A DNA stretch of 64,000 nt. Origin: Methanosaeta sp. PtaU1.Bin112 (lineage in GTDB: Archaea > Halobacteriota > Methanosarcinia > Methanotrichales > Methanotrichaceae). The position numbers were made by a program, and so were the translations under genes. Shown one piece after another: positions 27,266 to 36,696 of this stretch; the first letter of the stretch is position 1, and each line of letters starts with the position of its first letter. The stretch is from assembly GCA_002067705.1 (NCBI GenBank), contig MVRL01000081.1, forward strand, positions 1 to 64,000, in the 5' to 3' direction. Below the pieces are notes generated by a model. It ran no database searches, had not been told where the DNA came from, and worked only from the letters and a program-made list of their open reading frames with translations.

Positions 27266-28225
27266 TCACCCTTTCATCTTCTCCCTCACCGGCGCCAGTA
27301 TCTCGTTCATGCATTCCGCCGCCGCCTTCTTGAGGTCCATGGGGTGCATCGCCCCGGATACGAAGTCTGCCTCCAGCGCCTCGTAGCTCTGGTAAGAGAC
27401 ATCTCCTCCGAACTTGGCCGGCCTCTTGATGGTCATGCCCGCTTCCATGCGTGGGAAGACGTGATACTTGCATATGGCCAAGACAGGATTGTTCTCCACC
27501 TCTTTGGCTGGACAGTAGGCGCTCTTGATCTTCTTTTCCACGTCCTCAGCCGGCTCGTCCACTGCAATGTTGTTTCCCTTGGAGGAGGACATCTTCTCGC
27601 CGTTCAGGCCCGGAATGAGCGGGGTATGCATGCACACCGGCGCGGGCAGGCCCAGGCGCGGGAGTTCCTCGCGGGCCAGCATGTGAATCTTCCTCTGGTC
27701 GATGCCACCTACCGCCAGGTCGATCTTCAGGTCGGCGATGTCGATGGCCTGCATGAGCGGATAGATCATCTGCGAGACCATGGGGTTCTCCGCATTTCTG
27801 CTCACCTCGTCCATGCTCCGCCGGGCGCGGTTGAGGGTGGTATTCCTGGCCATCTGCAGGATCTTGAGCATGTAGTCAGGCTTGAGCTGATAGTCTGTGC
27901 CGTAAATAAACTGCGTCCTCTCCGGGTCCAGGCCCAGGGCCATAAAGCAGTCCCGGTTGTAGTCTGCTATCTTCCGCACCTCTTCCAGGGATCCCTTTTC
28001 GTTGAGGAAGGCGTGCAGATCTGCCAGGAGGACCACGACATCAAAGCCTGCCTTCTGCAGGTCCAGGAGCTTATTGGCAGTGAGCATATGGCCCAGATGC
28101 ACCTTGCCGCTCGTCTCGTAGCCGACATAGGCTCGCGGCCTGCGACTCTGCTCTAAAAGGCCCTTGAGTTCGTCTACCGTCACTATCTCTTCAGTATTTC
28201 TCATCACCAGCTCAAGCTTATCCAA
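27266..28225 (-). CDS. tyrS: Tyrosyl-tRNA synthetase
   Basis: 319 residues, the normal size of the compact archaeal enzyme. Class I signatures are HLGH (about residue 43) and KMSSSKG (about residue 213). YVGYETSG and the tyrosine-binding YPLMQAIDIADL are also archaeal/eukaryal TyrRS features. It charges tRNA-Tyr. The frame begins with TTG at 28225, supported by GGTGA 7 bases upstream; the only nearby upstream ATG is followed by an early stop in another frame. No adjacent gene is obviously linked. Confidence 0.93.
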   Translation of the reverse strand: MDKLELVMRNTEEIVTVDELKGLLEQSRRPRAYVGYETSGKVHLGHMLTANKLLDLQKAGFDVVVLLADLHAFLNEKGSLEEVRKIADYNRDCFMALGLDPERTQFIYGTDYQLKPDYMLKILQMARNTTLNRARRSMDEVSRNAENPMVSQMIYPLMQAIDIADLKIDLAVGGIDQRKIHMLAREELPRLGLPAPVCMHTPLIPGLNGEKMSSSKGNNIAVDEPAEDVEKKIKSAYCPAKEVENNPVLAICKYHVFPRMEAGMTIKRPAKFGGDVSYQSYEALEADFVSGAMHPMDLKKAAAECMNEILAPVREKMKG

Positions 28226-28439
28226 TGCACATTCACCACCCTCACAGAGGAATGGGGATGTATAACGCTTTTGGTTCGCAAGTATAGTGCCCTGGATGAT
28301 AGGCGAAAATAATTTCAGTGCTCTACAGATACCGACTCTGTATATTCAGTTCAAATTACAGTCCAAATACGGTTTCCAGCATCGACAACCATCTCCTTTT
28401 TATCCTCCGACGTAAATATATCCTGCAGAGTGAATCGTT

Positions 28440-29288
28440 ATGACTATTATTGCCAGGCCTTTCGGAAAATCCGGCCCGCGCGTTACCCAGGTCGGCCTGG
28501 GTGGAGAAGGAGTACTGCGCACCTACGGACGCGAGCAGGAGGCGAAAGCTGTGATCGAGCAGGCTGCCATTCAGGGCATAGCCTACTTTGATTCCGCCCA
28601 GGCCTATGCTGGCAGCCAGGGCTATTACGGCGCTTTCTGGCGCAGGAATCAGGCACACCGCCAGAATATATTTCAGACCAGCAAATCAGCTTCCCGCACT
28701 TTTTTAGGCGCAAAGGCAGACCTGGCAGAGACTCTGGAGATAATGGGCCTGGAGAGGCTGGACCTCTGGCAGATTCACGATGTTCGGACACGTCAGGATA
28801 TTGAGGAGATCGAGGGACCGGAAGGAGCCCTGCAGGCGTTTATTCAGGCCAGGGATTCTGGCATCGTGCGCTATCTGGGAGTGACTGGCCATCATGATCC
28901 CAAAATTCTGGAGCACGCTGTGAAAAAATGGCCAGTGGACAGCGTCCTATTCCCCGTAAACCCTGCTGAAGCTCTCCTGGGCGGATTTCTGGATCGCGTC
29001 ATGGCTGCAGCTCAGGATCGCGGTCTAGCGATCATCGGCATGAAGGTCTTGGGTGGCTCGCACTACATCTCCCCTCAATTTGGGGTGACAGCAGAACTGC
29101 TCCTGCGCTTTGCCCTTTCCCGGCAGATCAGCACTGCCATCGTGGGCTGCAGGAGCGCCAGGGAGGTAGAGGCGCTAGCTCGAGCGGGAGCACATTTTCA
29201 GCCTCTGGCAGCCGAGGAGGAGAAGAAACTTCTTGATATCTTCCGGCCCCATGCCCGCAGGCTGGCGTACTATCGGGTTGTGACATAG
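28440..29288 (+). CDS. Aldo/keto reductase
   Basis: 282 residues with a TIM-barrel AKR core. VGLGGEGV is at the N-terminus. AYFDSAQAY carries the catalytic Asp and Tyr (about residues 42-50). QTSKSAS holds the catalytic Lys, LWQIHDV the catalytic His (about 110), and GVTGHHDP follows in the second half. It should reduce a carbonyl compound with a nicotinamide cofactor. Substrate not inferable. It is a single gene, convergent with engB, with a 214-base upstream region. Confidence 0.85.
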   Translation: MTIIARPFGKSGPRVTQVGLGGEGVLRTYGREQEAKAVIEQAAIQGIAYFDSAQAYAGSQGYYGAFWRRNQAHRQNIFQTSKSASRTFLGAKADLAETLEIMGLERLDLWQIHDVRTRQDIEEIEGPEGALQAFIQARDSGIVRYLGVTGHHDPKILEHAVKKWPVDSVLFPVNPAEALLGGFLDRVMAAAQDRGLAIIGMKVLGGSHYISPQFGVTAELLLRFALSRQISTAIVGCRSAREVEALARAGAHFQPLAAEEEKKLLDIFRPHARRLAYYRVVT

Positions 29289-29323
29289 AACGGAATGGCA
29301 AGACAATTGACGCTATTCAGCCA

Positions 29324-29905
29324 TTATCCTTCTTTTGCCTTATCTGATAGTTTTTTCCCGATAATATCCCGAAGCGGCTGGATCTGGCCTCGTTTAGCGC
29401 TGATGGGCGCGATCCGGTCCGTCCACTGGGTCCAGGGGGGCATCATTCCCAGCCGATCGCCGATCAGGTCCAGTGCTCCATCCACGTCCACCTTGGCTAT
29501 GCGATCCATCTTGTTTGCAGCCAGGACAACATCGAGCCCCATATCCTCCAAAAACTGCCAGAGCTCAATCTCAAAAGGCACCTCTCCCCGCCCTTCCCAG
29601 CGATCGGCGATATCCAGAAATGAGGCTGCGTCTATTACCTGTATGGCAAGGAGGATCTCAGGCGCATTCTGCTCGAAATAATGGACAATCAGGTCCTTGG
29701 TCTTCTCCTGAACGGCTCGGGTGGCCTTGAGCATGAAACCGTATCCGGGCATATCTACGTAATAGACGTCCCCGACCTTCGCCTTGAAGGGGTACTGAGT
29801 GATTCCGGGACGCTTTCCGATCCGGACCTTTTTTCCCGTGAGCTGCCAAAAGAGGGTGGATTTGCCGACGTTGGACCTGCCGATGAGGACGATCTCCCTG
29901 GACAT
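29324..29905 (-). CDS. engB: EngB/YihA-type GTP-binding protein
   Basis: 193 residues. The G1 motif is GRSNVGKST (about 9-17), G3 is DMPGYGF (about 52-58), G4 is NKMD, and G5 is the ISAKRG segment. This matches EngB, a small GTPase needed for ribosome assembly in bacteria and present in many archaea. It starts at an ATG with AGGTC just upstream and is divergent from the cysteine-cluster protein at 29985. Confidence 0.9.
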   Translation of the reverse strand: MSREIVLIGRSNVGKSTLFWQLTGKKVRIGKRPGITQYPFKAKVGDVYYVDMPGYGFMLKATRAVQEKTKDLIVHYFEQNAPEILLAIQVIDAASFLDIADRWEGRGEVPFEIELWQFLEDMGLDVVLAANKMDRIAKVDVDGALDLIGDRLGMMPPWTQWTDRIAPISAKRGQIQPLRDIIGKKLSDKAKEG

Positions 29906-29984
29906 GACCTACTGCTAGGAAGGGCAAGATTGAAAAGGATGCCTATGCAAAGTTCAGGGCAAAATCAGCAAGATAAAAGGAAAA

Positions 29985-30590
29985 ATGATGGATCTTAATA
30001 GGGACCCGAAATTTGTAGCTTCGCAGCTTCTCCTGGCCACATCCCTGCCGGATGAACAGATCTTCAGGGAGCTGGACGCACCTTCCTACACTGATATTGA
30101 CTATTATCGCATGGCCTGCCACATTATCTTTGAGTGCCAGAGGTGCGGGAACTGCTGCACCACGGGAGACCCGATACGGCTGCGGCAGGAGGACGTGGCT
30201 CTCCTGGCCAGGGGCCTCAAGATCCCCCTCAATAAGGCTCTTAAGAAGTTCACCATCAAGGATCCTCAGAGAGCGGGAGTGTACAACTTCAAGCATATAC
30301 TGCCCTGCAAATTCTATGACCAATCAGCAAAAGGCTGCAAGATTTATCAGCTGCGTCCCTGGTCCTGCCGCATCTTTCCTTTTCTGGGAATCTATGGGTC
30401 CGAGGACAGAGTAGTGGTCAATGAGTTGTGCCCCGGATCGGTCAGGACCATGAAGATCCTGAAAGAGGCGATTGAAGAGGTCAGGCCGGATGCAAATAGA
30501 TATAAGTCAAATAATGCGTATTCTGCTGCTGATGTGGCTGCAGTCAGAAGCGCAAAGCTGTTTATCAGAGAGACATTGAAATCAATTTAA
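29985..30590 (+). CDS. YkgJ-family cysteine-cluster protein (zinc/iron-chelating domain)
   Basis: 201 residues. The family signature CQRCGNCCTTG is at about residues 50-60. A second set lies in LPCKFYD, GCKIYQLRPWSCR (about 114-130) and NELCPGS. This matches PF03692, thought to bind zinc or iron, possibly as a FeS protein; several members sit near flagellar or redox genes. The exact role is unknown. The first in-frame ATG pair at 29985 fits the family N-terminus. Confidence 0.8.
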   Translation: MMDLNRDPKFVASQLLLATSLPDEQIFRELDAPSYTDIDYYRMACHIIFECQRCGNCCTTGDPIRLRQEDVALLARGLKIPLNKALKKFTIKDPQRAGVYNFKHILPCKFYDQSAKGCKIYQLRPWSCRIFPFLGIYGSEDRVVVNELCPGSVRTMKILKEAIEEVRPDANRYKSNNAYSAADVAAVRSAKLFIRETLKSI

Positions 30591-30633
30591 TTCAATCGAA
30601 AAGGCTTATTATGGACTAGTAATAATATTGCTT

Positions 30634-31197
30634 ATGATGCTTAGCATAACAGATTTAAACGAGCGGCAGATTTACCTGGAAAGCGATCGCTGGCAATGCA
30701 ATTTTGGTCATGGTGAGTCGGTGGGGTTGGGCCTGGTCCTGGAGGCTGTTGACCTGTCTTCCGGCAATGATGGGGGCTTCTCCTACGTCATCGAGGCCGG
30801 GCTGATTCCCCAATTCGCTTTTCTTGATGAGGAAATCTGCGAGGAGGCAAGAATGGAAGGCCTGGAGACGCGAGAGGATCTCCTGCGCTATGCCTACGAA
30901 TTCTATGGGTGCGTTCCTGTCAACATCGATGCCGTGCAGCCTCCCAAGGCTTCATGCGGCATGTCCAGTTTTGTGGCCGATAGCAGCATAGGAACTGTAA
31001 AAGCCGGAACTGGTGAAGAGATGGAGACCCGCCACTTCCAGGATCTTGGGGAGGCTTTATCCTTTGCTCGCGATTTTTATGCCGTTTATGCTCCCGTCAT
31101 ATTTGGCTTCATAGATGTGGTTCTCGATCATCCTCTCAGGGCGGGAGGGACCGGCTGGGATAAGATAAGGCAGATGGCTAAGAAGCAGTCGGCCTGA
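30634..31197 (+). CDS. Hypothetical protein
   Basis: 187 residues, not recognised. Acidic and soluble, with a long DL.E-rich N-terminus and a C-terminal helix ending in KKQSA. The middle has YEFYGCVPVNIDAVQPPKA. It has no signal peptide or membrane segment. The ATG at 30634 is likely, but no clear ribosome binding site is present; an AT-rich stretch about 25 bases upstream would suit a leaderless transcript. Confidence 0.5.
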   Translation: MMLSITDLNERQIYLESDRWQCNFGHGESVGLGLVLEAVDLSSGNDGGFSYVIEAGLIPQFAFLDEEICEEARMEGLETREDLLRYAYEFYGCVPVNIDAVQPPKASCGMSSFVADSSIGTVKAGTGEEMETRHFQDLGEALSFARDFYAVYAPVIFGFIDVVLDHPLRAGGTGWDKIRQMAKKQSA

Positions 31198-31333
31198 GGA
31201 GTGGCAGAATTGGTACCACATCTTTTTATAAGTTAAATGTCGGACTCTATGTTGTCAGAAGTCGACAATGAGCGCAAAGGATGAGCTGTTGGAATGAGCG
31301 ATTATCCTGATATTCTGATAAAGAGGAATTCAT

Positions 31334-31717
31334 ATGCCATATTATCATATGATGGACTATATGTTCGACTGGTTCCCGTTCATGGGATTTGGAACTGTCC
31401 TCTCATGGTTGGTCTCTTTAGCTGTAGCTTACCTTGTTTATAAGGACGCTGAGAAGAGAGGCATGAATGGTCTCCTGTGGGGATTGCCGATCTTGATTCC
31501 CTGGATGGGCATTCTGTTTCTTATCCTCTATCTGATCCTGCGCGATTCCGGACACCGCATCGCTACAGAGAGGGCAGAGAGCAGTGCACAGGCAAGGACT
31601 ACAGCTGAGCAGATCTTGGACGAGAGATACGCAAAAGGAGAGCTGACCCGGGAGGTCTATATGCAGATGAAAGAAGATCTCAAGAGATCTACTGATGCTC
31701 TCTCAACTCATACATAG
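31334..31717 (+). CDS. SHOCT-domain membrane protein
   Basis: 127 residues. Two membrane helices (about 14-35 and 44-65) are followed by a charged linker. A C-terminal SHOCT motif follows ([19 protein letters not shown], about 94-112), a short helical domain often found at the end of membrane or regulatory proteins. A GAGG site lies 7 bases before the ATG. The 3' end overlaps the convergent response-regulator gene by 10 bases. Function unknown. Confidence 0.8.
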   Translation: MPYYHMMDYMFDWFPFMGFGTVLSWLVSLAVAYLVYKDAEKRGMNGLLWGLPILIPWMGILFLILYLILRDSGHRIATERAESSAQARTTAEQILDERYAKGELTREVYMQMKEDLKRSTDALSTHT

Positions 31718-32127
31718 AGAGCTTGAGCATTAGCTGCCGAATGCAGGCCGATGTCGCACATATTGCGCTCAATTGCCGCCCCAAGCTCATCCGTTTTTAC
31801 AGGCTTGTTCAGATAATCATCAGCTCCCGCATCGTAGCATAGATCCCGGCACATCTCTGCTTCGATCGAGGTTATGACTATAATCTTCGGGCCCCGTGAC
31901 CATCTCTTGCGGATATTTTTTGTCGCCTCAATTCCATCCATCTCTGGCATCTGGATATCCATGAGAACCAGATCATAATGATGCTCCTCCATAGCCACCA
32001 GGACCTCCTGGCCATTCTCGGCGGTATCTGCCTTAAGGCCAAGCTTTTTAAGAGCAATCAAGGCTATCTTCCTGTTTATAGGGTTGTCCTCGGCGAGAAG
32101 AATATTCAAGTCTAGTCCTGCCAGCAT
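31708..32127 (-). CDS. Single-domain response regulator
   Basis: 139 residues forming one receiver domain. It has the acidic pair in LLAEDNP, the phospho-acceptor Asp in [13 protein letters not shown] (about residue 58), the switch Thr/Ser in IVITS and the conserved Lys in YLNKPVK. No output domain is attached. It is likely phosphorylated by a hybrid histidine kinase encoded elsewhere, as often in methanogens. The upstream 32128-32660 region is AT-rich and probably contains its promoter. Confidence 0.9.
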   Translation of the reverse strand: MLAGLDLNILLAEDNPINRKIALIALKKLGLKADTAENGQEVLVAMEEHHYDLVLMDIQMPEMDGIEATKNIRKRWSRGPKIIVITSIEAEMCRDLCYDAGADDYLNKPVKTDELGAAIERNMCDIGLHSAANAQALYV

Positions 32128-32663
32128 AATCCTCGATCTGTGATATTGTGCTTTTAGTATAAGAATTTTTCTTTAGTAATTAATTTTACCGCAGAGTTGC
32201 CATATTGTTTAAATGAGTTCTATATGTCTATTTCTAAAGATTTATAATTCAATACTATGATTGAATTTATCATAACTTAAAATTAATTCAAATAAAAAAT
32301 ACATAAAGGAGGAAACATTCAATTGGTGTTATTTAGTTATTTGTTGACAAAGCCATTTTGAGATAATCGTCTCCATATTGATCGATCTTAATTTTATCTG
32401 CTTGTGCCCCATGAATTTATCATAATTTGCTGCAATTCTCCCCATGATTGGGAAATCGTGATCGCAATGAATTATGCAGCCGGTGTATCGGAAGCCGTGG
32501 CTCTATCATTGGCAGCAACTGCTGGTCATGAAAAGATAACAATAGGAAAAACTGGTCTAATCCTGCGGAATCCGAAATCGCGATAGCGATCAAAACCCTA
32601 AGGATAGCATGCAAATGCTTTTTGGCAAAGAGCACCTGCATAGCAGTCATGGAAGATCAGGCA
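32128..32663. other. Intergenic region, AT-rich
   Basis: About 530 bases between divergent genes. It is AT-rich up to about 32400. A 14-base stretch TGAATTTATCATAA occurs twice, at about 32263 and 32411. A small plus-strand frame (32404-32586) reads as protein-like for about 35 residues but has no ribosome binding site or homologous pattern, so it is not called. The region may hold promoters for both neighbours. Confidence 0.4.
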
Positions 32664-33149
32664 ATGCCGCTGAAAAAATGGGCCAAACAGAAGTTCTTCA
32701 TGACGGTCACATTTCAGGCTCTGACCATTGGAGTTCCCTTCTGCACCTACAAGCTGCTCTTCGGCCTGCTTGCTCTGCGGGCTGGCGAGCCGAATTCCAT
32801 CCTGCTGGCGCTGGGATGGCTGATAATTGCCTGGTCAGTTGCTGATTTGCTCATGAATCTAGCCAGAGTCTTCTTGGACTTGACAGGCAGGCAGTCTTCC
32901 ATCGAATACTGCACCATAGCTCAGGCGGGAAAGCATTTTGATCAGGCCAGACTCTTTTTGGCCATCGACACACTGGTCACATTTTCAATAATATGTTTCG
33001 TTCTCTGGTCCGGCTGGATTGTCTTGCTCAATCGGTTTGAATCCTATCTCTGGTATGCAGCCACCACATTAAATCTGATCAGCATCTCTGCGGTAAACGT
33101 CTGGATCGAGCTGTTCAGAGAACATAGGTCAAAAGCGGCGATGAAATGA
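32664..33149 (+). CDS. Four-helix membrane protein of unknown function
   Basis: 161 residues. It has hydrophobic segments at about 10-35, 42-65, 95-118 and 125-145, with short loops and a basic C-terminus. The start at 32664 (MPLKKWAKQ) has GGAAG 8 bases upstream; ATG 32649 and TTG 32622 are alternatives. It shows no transporter or enzyme motif. Its neighbours are unrelated. Confidence 0.5.
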   Translation: MPLKKWAKQKFFMTVTFQALTIGVPFCTYKLLFGLLALRAGEPNSILLALGWLIIAWSVADLLMNLARVFLDLTGRQSSIEYCTIAQAGKHFDQARLFLAIDTLVTFSIICFVLWSGWIVLLNRFESYLWYAATTLNLISISAVNVWIELFREHRSKAAMK

Positions 33150-33203
33150 GAAAATGATATATTTTCGAACTGTATAGGTTAGCTATTATGGAAGATGGTT
33201 GCG

Positions 33204-33803
33204 ATGAATAAAGACCTCGAAAGCCTCCTCTCCGAGTTAAAGGTCGTTCATGAAGATCTGCGGCTCATACCTACGGAGATGATAGTAGTCTCAGATTGGG
33301 TGCGGCTCAAATGCAGATATGGCTGCAACAATTATGGAAATCATTTAGGGTGTCCTCCTTTTACACCTACCCCATCTGAGACCAGAGCGGTTCTCTCTGC
33401 ATATAGAAATGCGGTTCTGGTCCGCTTTGAGGCCAAACCAGATCCTAAATTATCTGCCAAACACGCCGGTCGTGCGCTCAATAATTCCGCGGCCAAGATG
33501 CAAAAGACCGTGGCCGAACTGGAAAGGACCGCCTTTTTGGCTGGATACTACAAGGCGTTAGGCATGAACGCCTTGCCCTGCACTCTCTGTGACACATGCG
33601 TCATCGGAGAGATACAAAAGAAGGATCAGGCGGTCTTCGATCTGGATAGCATAAAATGCAGGAACAAAGAGATCATGCGCCCATCTATGGAGGCATGCGG
33701 CATCGATGTCTTTAAAACCCTTCAAAACGCCGGCTTCAAGCCCCGGGTTCTCAAGGACAGCAAGGAAATGGTGGAACTCTTCGGACTGATACTGATTGAT
33801 TGA
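33204..33803 (+). CDS. DUF2284 family metal-binding protein
   Basis: 199 residues. The family pattern is visible: KCRYGCNNYGNHLGCPPFTP (about 34-53), then LPCTLCDTCVIGE and DSIKCRNKEIMRPSMEACGID. The many cysteines suggest a metal or FeS site. The biochemical role is not known. A GGAAG-like site lies 9 bases before the ATG at 33204; ATG 33195 is an alternative. Confidence 0.8.
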   Translation: MNKDLESLLSELKVVHEDLRLIPTEMIVVSDWVRLKCRYGCNNYGNHLGCPPFTPTPSETRAVLSAYRNAVLVRFEAKPDPKLSAKHAGRALNNSAAKMQKTVAELERTAFLAGYYKALGMNALPCTLCDTCVIGEIQKKDQAVFDLDSIKCRNKEIMRPSMEACGIDVFKTLQNAGFKPRVLKDSKEMVELFGLILID

Positions 33804-33865
33804 TTTATGATTCGGTGAAATGCTAATAGCGATGCTAATATACCATCATATCCTCCCCAGATTTC

Positions 33866-34150
33866 ATGCTATGGGAATTGGTCGGATCAAGTGCAGCCGT
33901 TTTGACCATGTTCGGCTTTGTGCCTCAGATCCTCAAGATCCACAAAACGCAGTCGGTAGAGGATGTAAGTCTATGGATGCTCATCCAGTTCTGCCTGGGC
34001 ATGCTGCTCTGGATGCTCTATGGATTGCACATTCGTGACAATATCCTCATAGTAGCCAATGCAGTATCATTTTCCAGTTTGATTGTGGCCATAGGATTCT
34101 TTATTAAATACAGGAAAAATTGCAGGAGAAATTGCAAGAGAACGAAATGA
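33866..34150 (+). CDS. SemiSWEET-type sugar transporter
   Basis: 94 residues with a single triple-helix bundle: LVGSSAAVLTMFGFVPQILKI, SLWMLIQFCLGMLLWMLYG and a third helix. The PQ motif (FVPQ) at about residues 18-21 is the SemiSWEET/PQ-loop signature. Two copies form a transporter for mono- or disaccharides by facilitated exchange. The C-terminal tail is basic (KNCRRNCKRTK). It is followed by a hairpin pair that may end transcription. Confidence 0.8.
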   Translation: MLWELVGSSAAVLTMFGFVPQILKIHKTQSVEDVSLWMLIQFCLGMLLWMLYGLHIRDNILIVANAVSFSSLIVAIGFFIKYRKNCRRNCKRTK

Positions 34151-34212
34151 TTCATGAGGATCCGTGAATGATCAATCAACCTTCTGCAATCCATTTCCAA
34201 ATCTGCCCGACT

Positions 34213-34250
34213 TTGAGGTGGGCTTGCACCTCACGGCGCGTTTTTTCGCG
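34213..34250 (+). terminator. Tandem hairpins with T-run downstream of the SemiSWEET gene
   Basis: TGAGGTG (34213-34219) and CACCTCA (34226-34232) form a perfect 7-bp stem. GCGCG-TTTTTT-CGCGC follows immediately, with the six T residues as loop. A T-run soon after a stable stem fits termination of the upstream plus-strand gene, about 60 bases after its stop. The arrangement is nearly symmetrical, so it could also act in the other direction. Confidence 0.4.
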
Positions 34251-34428
34251 CGCAGCATCCCGCTAAAAAAAGAGTGACCCATGATATTCACATGATATTC
34301 AATCTGGGTTCGGCCTCAAGCGAAACCCCAGAGCGTCGAAGCCAAAATGCCGGCAAATTTCTGGGGCGCTGCACTGCCAGTCGCTAGATAACAACTTATA
34401 TCTGCCCATCTCACAAAAACTGTATTTG

Positions 34429-35400
34429 ATGTCAGCAAGTCGCACAAAGATAAGTGATAAATCAATTCTCATCACCGGCGCAGCCGGCTTTATCGGCAGC
34501 CATCTCCTTAAAGCTCTGCTGGAGGAAAATAAGGTAGCAGTCCTCGACAACTTCAGCTCGGGAAAGAGAGAGCACCTCGCCCCGCATCTCAGCAATCCCA
34601 GTTTCCGCCTGATTGAGGCAGATTTGCTTTCGCCCAGCGTTCTGGATGAAGCTCTGAATTCAGTGGACATGGTCTTTCACCTGGCTGCCAATCCGGATGT
34701 CAAACTGGGAGCAGAGGACACTCGCGTCCACCTGGAGCAGAATGTGATGGCCACTTACAACCTTCTGGAGGCCATGAGAAAGAGCGGTGTAAAAAGAATC
34801 GCCTTCACCTCTACCTCCACGGTCTACGGCGAAGCTACTGAGGTTCCTACACCCGAGGACTATGGCCCGCTCCTGCCCATATCCCTCTACGGCGCTTCAA
34901 AGCTCGCCTGCGAGGCTCTCATCTCCTCCTATTGCCATACCTTCGATATGCAGTCCTGGATCTATCGTTTTGCCAATATCGTAGGGGAACGGGGCACGCA
35001 TGGCGTCCTGGTGGATTTCATCAGAAAGCTGCGGAACAATTCCGCGGAGCTGGAGATCCTGGGCTCCGGCAGGCAGAGGAAGTCCTACCTGGAGGTATCT
35101 GATTGCGTGCAGGCCATGCTGCACTGCGTTGAGCACTCTGGCGAGCAGATCAACGTCTTCAACATCGGCACTGAGGATTGCATTGATGTAACCGAGATCG
35201 CGGATATCGTCTGCCGTCAGATGGGCCTGGATGATGTGCGCTACCGCTACACCGGGGGCTTTGATGGCAGGGGCTGGAAGGGAGACGTCAAGGTCATGCA
35301 GCTGTCCATTGAAAAGATCAAGAGGCTGGGGTGGCAGCCGGAGGGAGGCTCTGCTCGGGCGGTCGAGATGGCGGTCAAATCGCTGATAAAAAATATATGA
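34429..35400 (+). CDS. NAD-dependent sugar epimerase/dehydratase (extended SDR)
   Basis: 323 residues. The Rossmann motif is GAAGFIGSHLL (about 16-26), VFHLAANPD lies mid-domain, the TSTSTVYG segment carries the catalytic Ser, and YGASK provides the catalytic Tyr and Lys (about 149-153). This is the layout of UDP-glucose 4-epimerase and related enzymes that make nucleotide sugars for glycans. ATG 34429 is preferred over the TTG just before it. The glycosylation genes at 7.5-10 kb could use its product, but nothing links them directly. Confidence 0.88.
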   Translation: MSASRTKISDKSILITGAAGFIGSHLLKALLEENKVAVLDNFSSGKREHLAPHLSNPSFRLIEADLLSPSVLDEALNSVDMVFHLAANPDVKLGAEDTRVHLEQNVMATYNLLEAMRKSGVKRIAFTSTSTVYGEATEVPTPEDYGPLLPISLYGASKLACEALISSYCHTFDMQSWIYRFANIVGERGTHGVLVDFIRKLRNNSAELEILGSGRQRKSYLEVSDCVQAMLHCVEHSGEQINVFNIGTEDCIDVTEIADIVCRQMGLDDVRYRYTGGFDGRGWKGDVKVMQLSIEKIKRLGWQPEGGSARAVEMAVKSLIKNI

Positions 35401-36480
35401 TTACCTTATGTTGCTCACTGCCCATTTCGTCTCCTTCCACCAGTCGCCCTCCAGCAGAGTGGCATTGTAGCCCATGAGCCTCAGGCTGTAGAAAAGGGAG
35501 TAGGCTTGCGGCGTGCCGTAGACGATGACCGTCCCGGTCTTTTCCAGGCGACGGTTGAAGAGATCCTCGAGCGTTGCTGCATCCTTGATCCGGGAATTGT
35601 CAAAGAGCTTGTCCTGGCTCAGGCAGATAGATTCGTTTCCCAGCCTGCTCTGGCCGTATTCGGAGAAGTCGCGAGCATCCAGGATTCTGGTGTCGGCCTG
35701 CTCCAGTATTCTCTTCAGGCCATCAGGAGTCACCAGGAGCCAGGGCACTGCGTGGTTGGTGTAGTTGCTTGGCTGGGGAGAGAGGGCATTCATGGTAAAG
35801 GCCACTCCTGCCGCCTGGGCGGCATCCGCGCCTCCGTCCAAAAGGCTCACCTCCTTTTGCCCCAGATAGCAGAGGGCCCAGAAGACGAAATAGTCACCCT
35901 CGCCTGAGTCGCCGTAGATGAGCAGCTTGTCGCTCGGGCTCACACCCGCGCGCTCCAAAGCCTCCCTGGCAGAAGACGGATCGAATATTCCTTTCTTCTG
36001 CATGCTCTTCCAGTACAGATTTCTCGCTCCTGGAAGGTGCCCGGAGGAATAATCAGGCCCTGCCCTCACATCCAGAACAACCCGGTCGCCGTTGGCCTGA
36101 TTTCCAGTGGCCTGATCGGCTTTGAGAGCGGAGGGACTGGTGATGAGACTTGGCTCTTGATATCCCTTCTCAGGAGGAGATGATTTAGCGGTGGACGCTG
36201 CGCTCACCGTCTGCCCGTTTACCTGAACAGTTGACTGGCCGCTATTTTGCTGGGCGCTCAGTTGCTCCCGCTCATAGGCATCCTTCTTGGCCAGCCAGCC
36301 GTCAAGATCTGTCCAATCCGGACAGGTAGGACAGAACTCGCCGGTCTCTGTGCCTGCCATTGCCGATGTAATCAGAAAGTTCAGGAAGACAACCGACAGC
36401 AAAGAGAATGCTAATGCTGCAGCTCCGGACATTCTCAAATCCTTTCTAAAACCGGTAGATCGAGATATACTGCCGCCCAT
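35401..36480 (-). CDS. Exported rhodanese-like protein without catalytic cysteine
   Basis: 359 residues. A signal peptide with a basic n-region and hydrophobic core lies at about 18-42. A Ser/Gln/Thr-rich linker and two rhodanese-like domains follow (VVLDVRAGPDYSSGHLPGAR near 135; ILDARDFSEYGQSRLG near 265). In active rhodaneses the loop after the central strand carries Cys. Here the two loops read YGDSGEGDY and YGTPQAYS, so neither can be a normal sulfurtransferase. A CPTCP pair lies just after the signal peptide. The start at 36480 retains the basic n-region and has GGAGTG upstream; 36432 is also possible. Confidence 0.65.
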   Translation of the reverse strand: MGGSISRSTGFRKDLRMSGAAALAFSLLSVVFLNFLITSAMAGTETGEFCPTCPDWTDLDGWLAKKDAYEREQLSAQQNSGQSTVQVNGQTVSAASTAKSSPPEKGYQEPSLITSPSALKADQATGNQANGDRVVLDVRAGPDYSSGHLPGARNLYWKSMQKKGIFDPSSAREALERAGVSPSDKLLIYGDSGEGDYFVFWALCYLGQKEVSLLDGGADAAQAAGVAFTMNALSPQPSNYTNHAVPWLLVTPDGLKRILEQADTRILDARDFSEYGQSRLGNESICLSQDKLFDNSRIKDAATLEDLFNRRLEKTGTVIVYGTPQAYSLFYSLRLMGYNATLLEGDWWKETKWAVSNIR

Positions 36481-36593
36481 GATGAAATTCACTCCCAGGA
36501 TAGGGCAGCTTGCCACTATTTCAGGTTTGCTGAGGAAGGCAAACTATAAATATGGATAACATGTACATCGTAGTATTAATAAGTGCTTTAATG

Positions 36594-36603
36594 TACTATA
36601 TAA
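36594..36603 (+). promoter_or_regulatory. Putative TATA box upstream of the aldolase/ADH synthase gene
   Basis: TACTATATAA lies about 95 bases before the TTG start at 36697 in a divergent intergenic region. A second AT-rich element near 36543-36552 (ATATTTATAG on the minus strand) would serve the rhodanese-like gene, giving two back-to-back archaeal promoters. Confidence 0.4.
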
Positions 36604-36696
36604 TGCATTAGACAATGCAATGGCCAAATCTAACTTAGGACTAAATGTCATACGAGATGCTACAAAGCAACAATTGCCGGATGGAGATGGAAAGTC

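Noticed and set aside
32404-32586. Small plus-strand frame with a hydrophobic middle
   Set aside because: No ribosome binding site, no recognisable pattern, and it lies in an AT-rich divergent promoter region.
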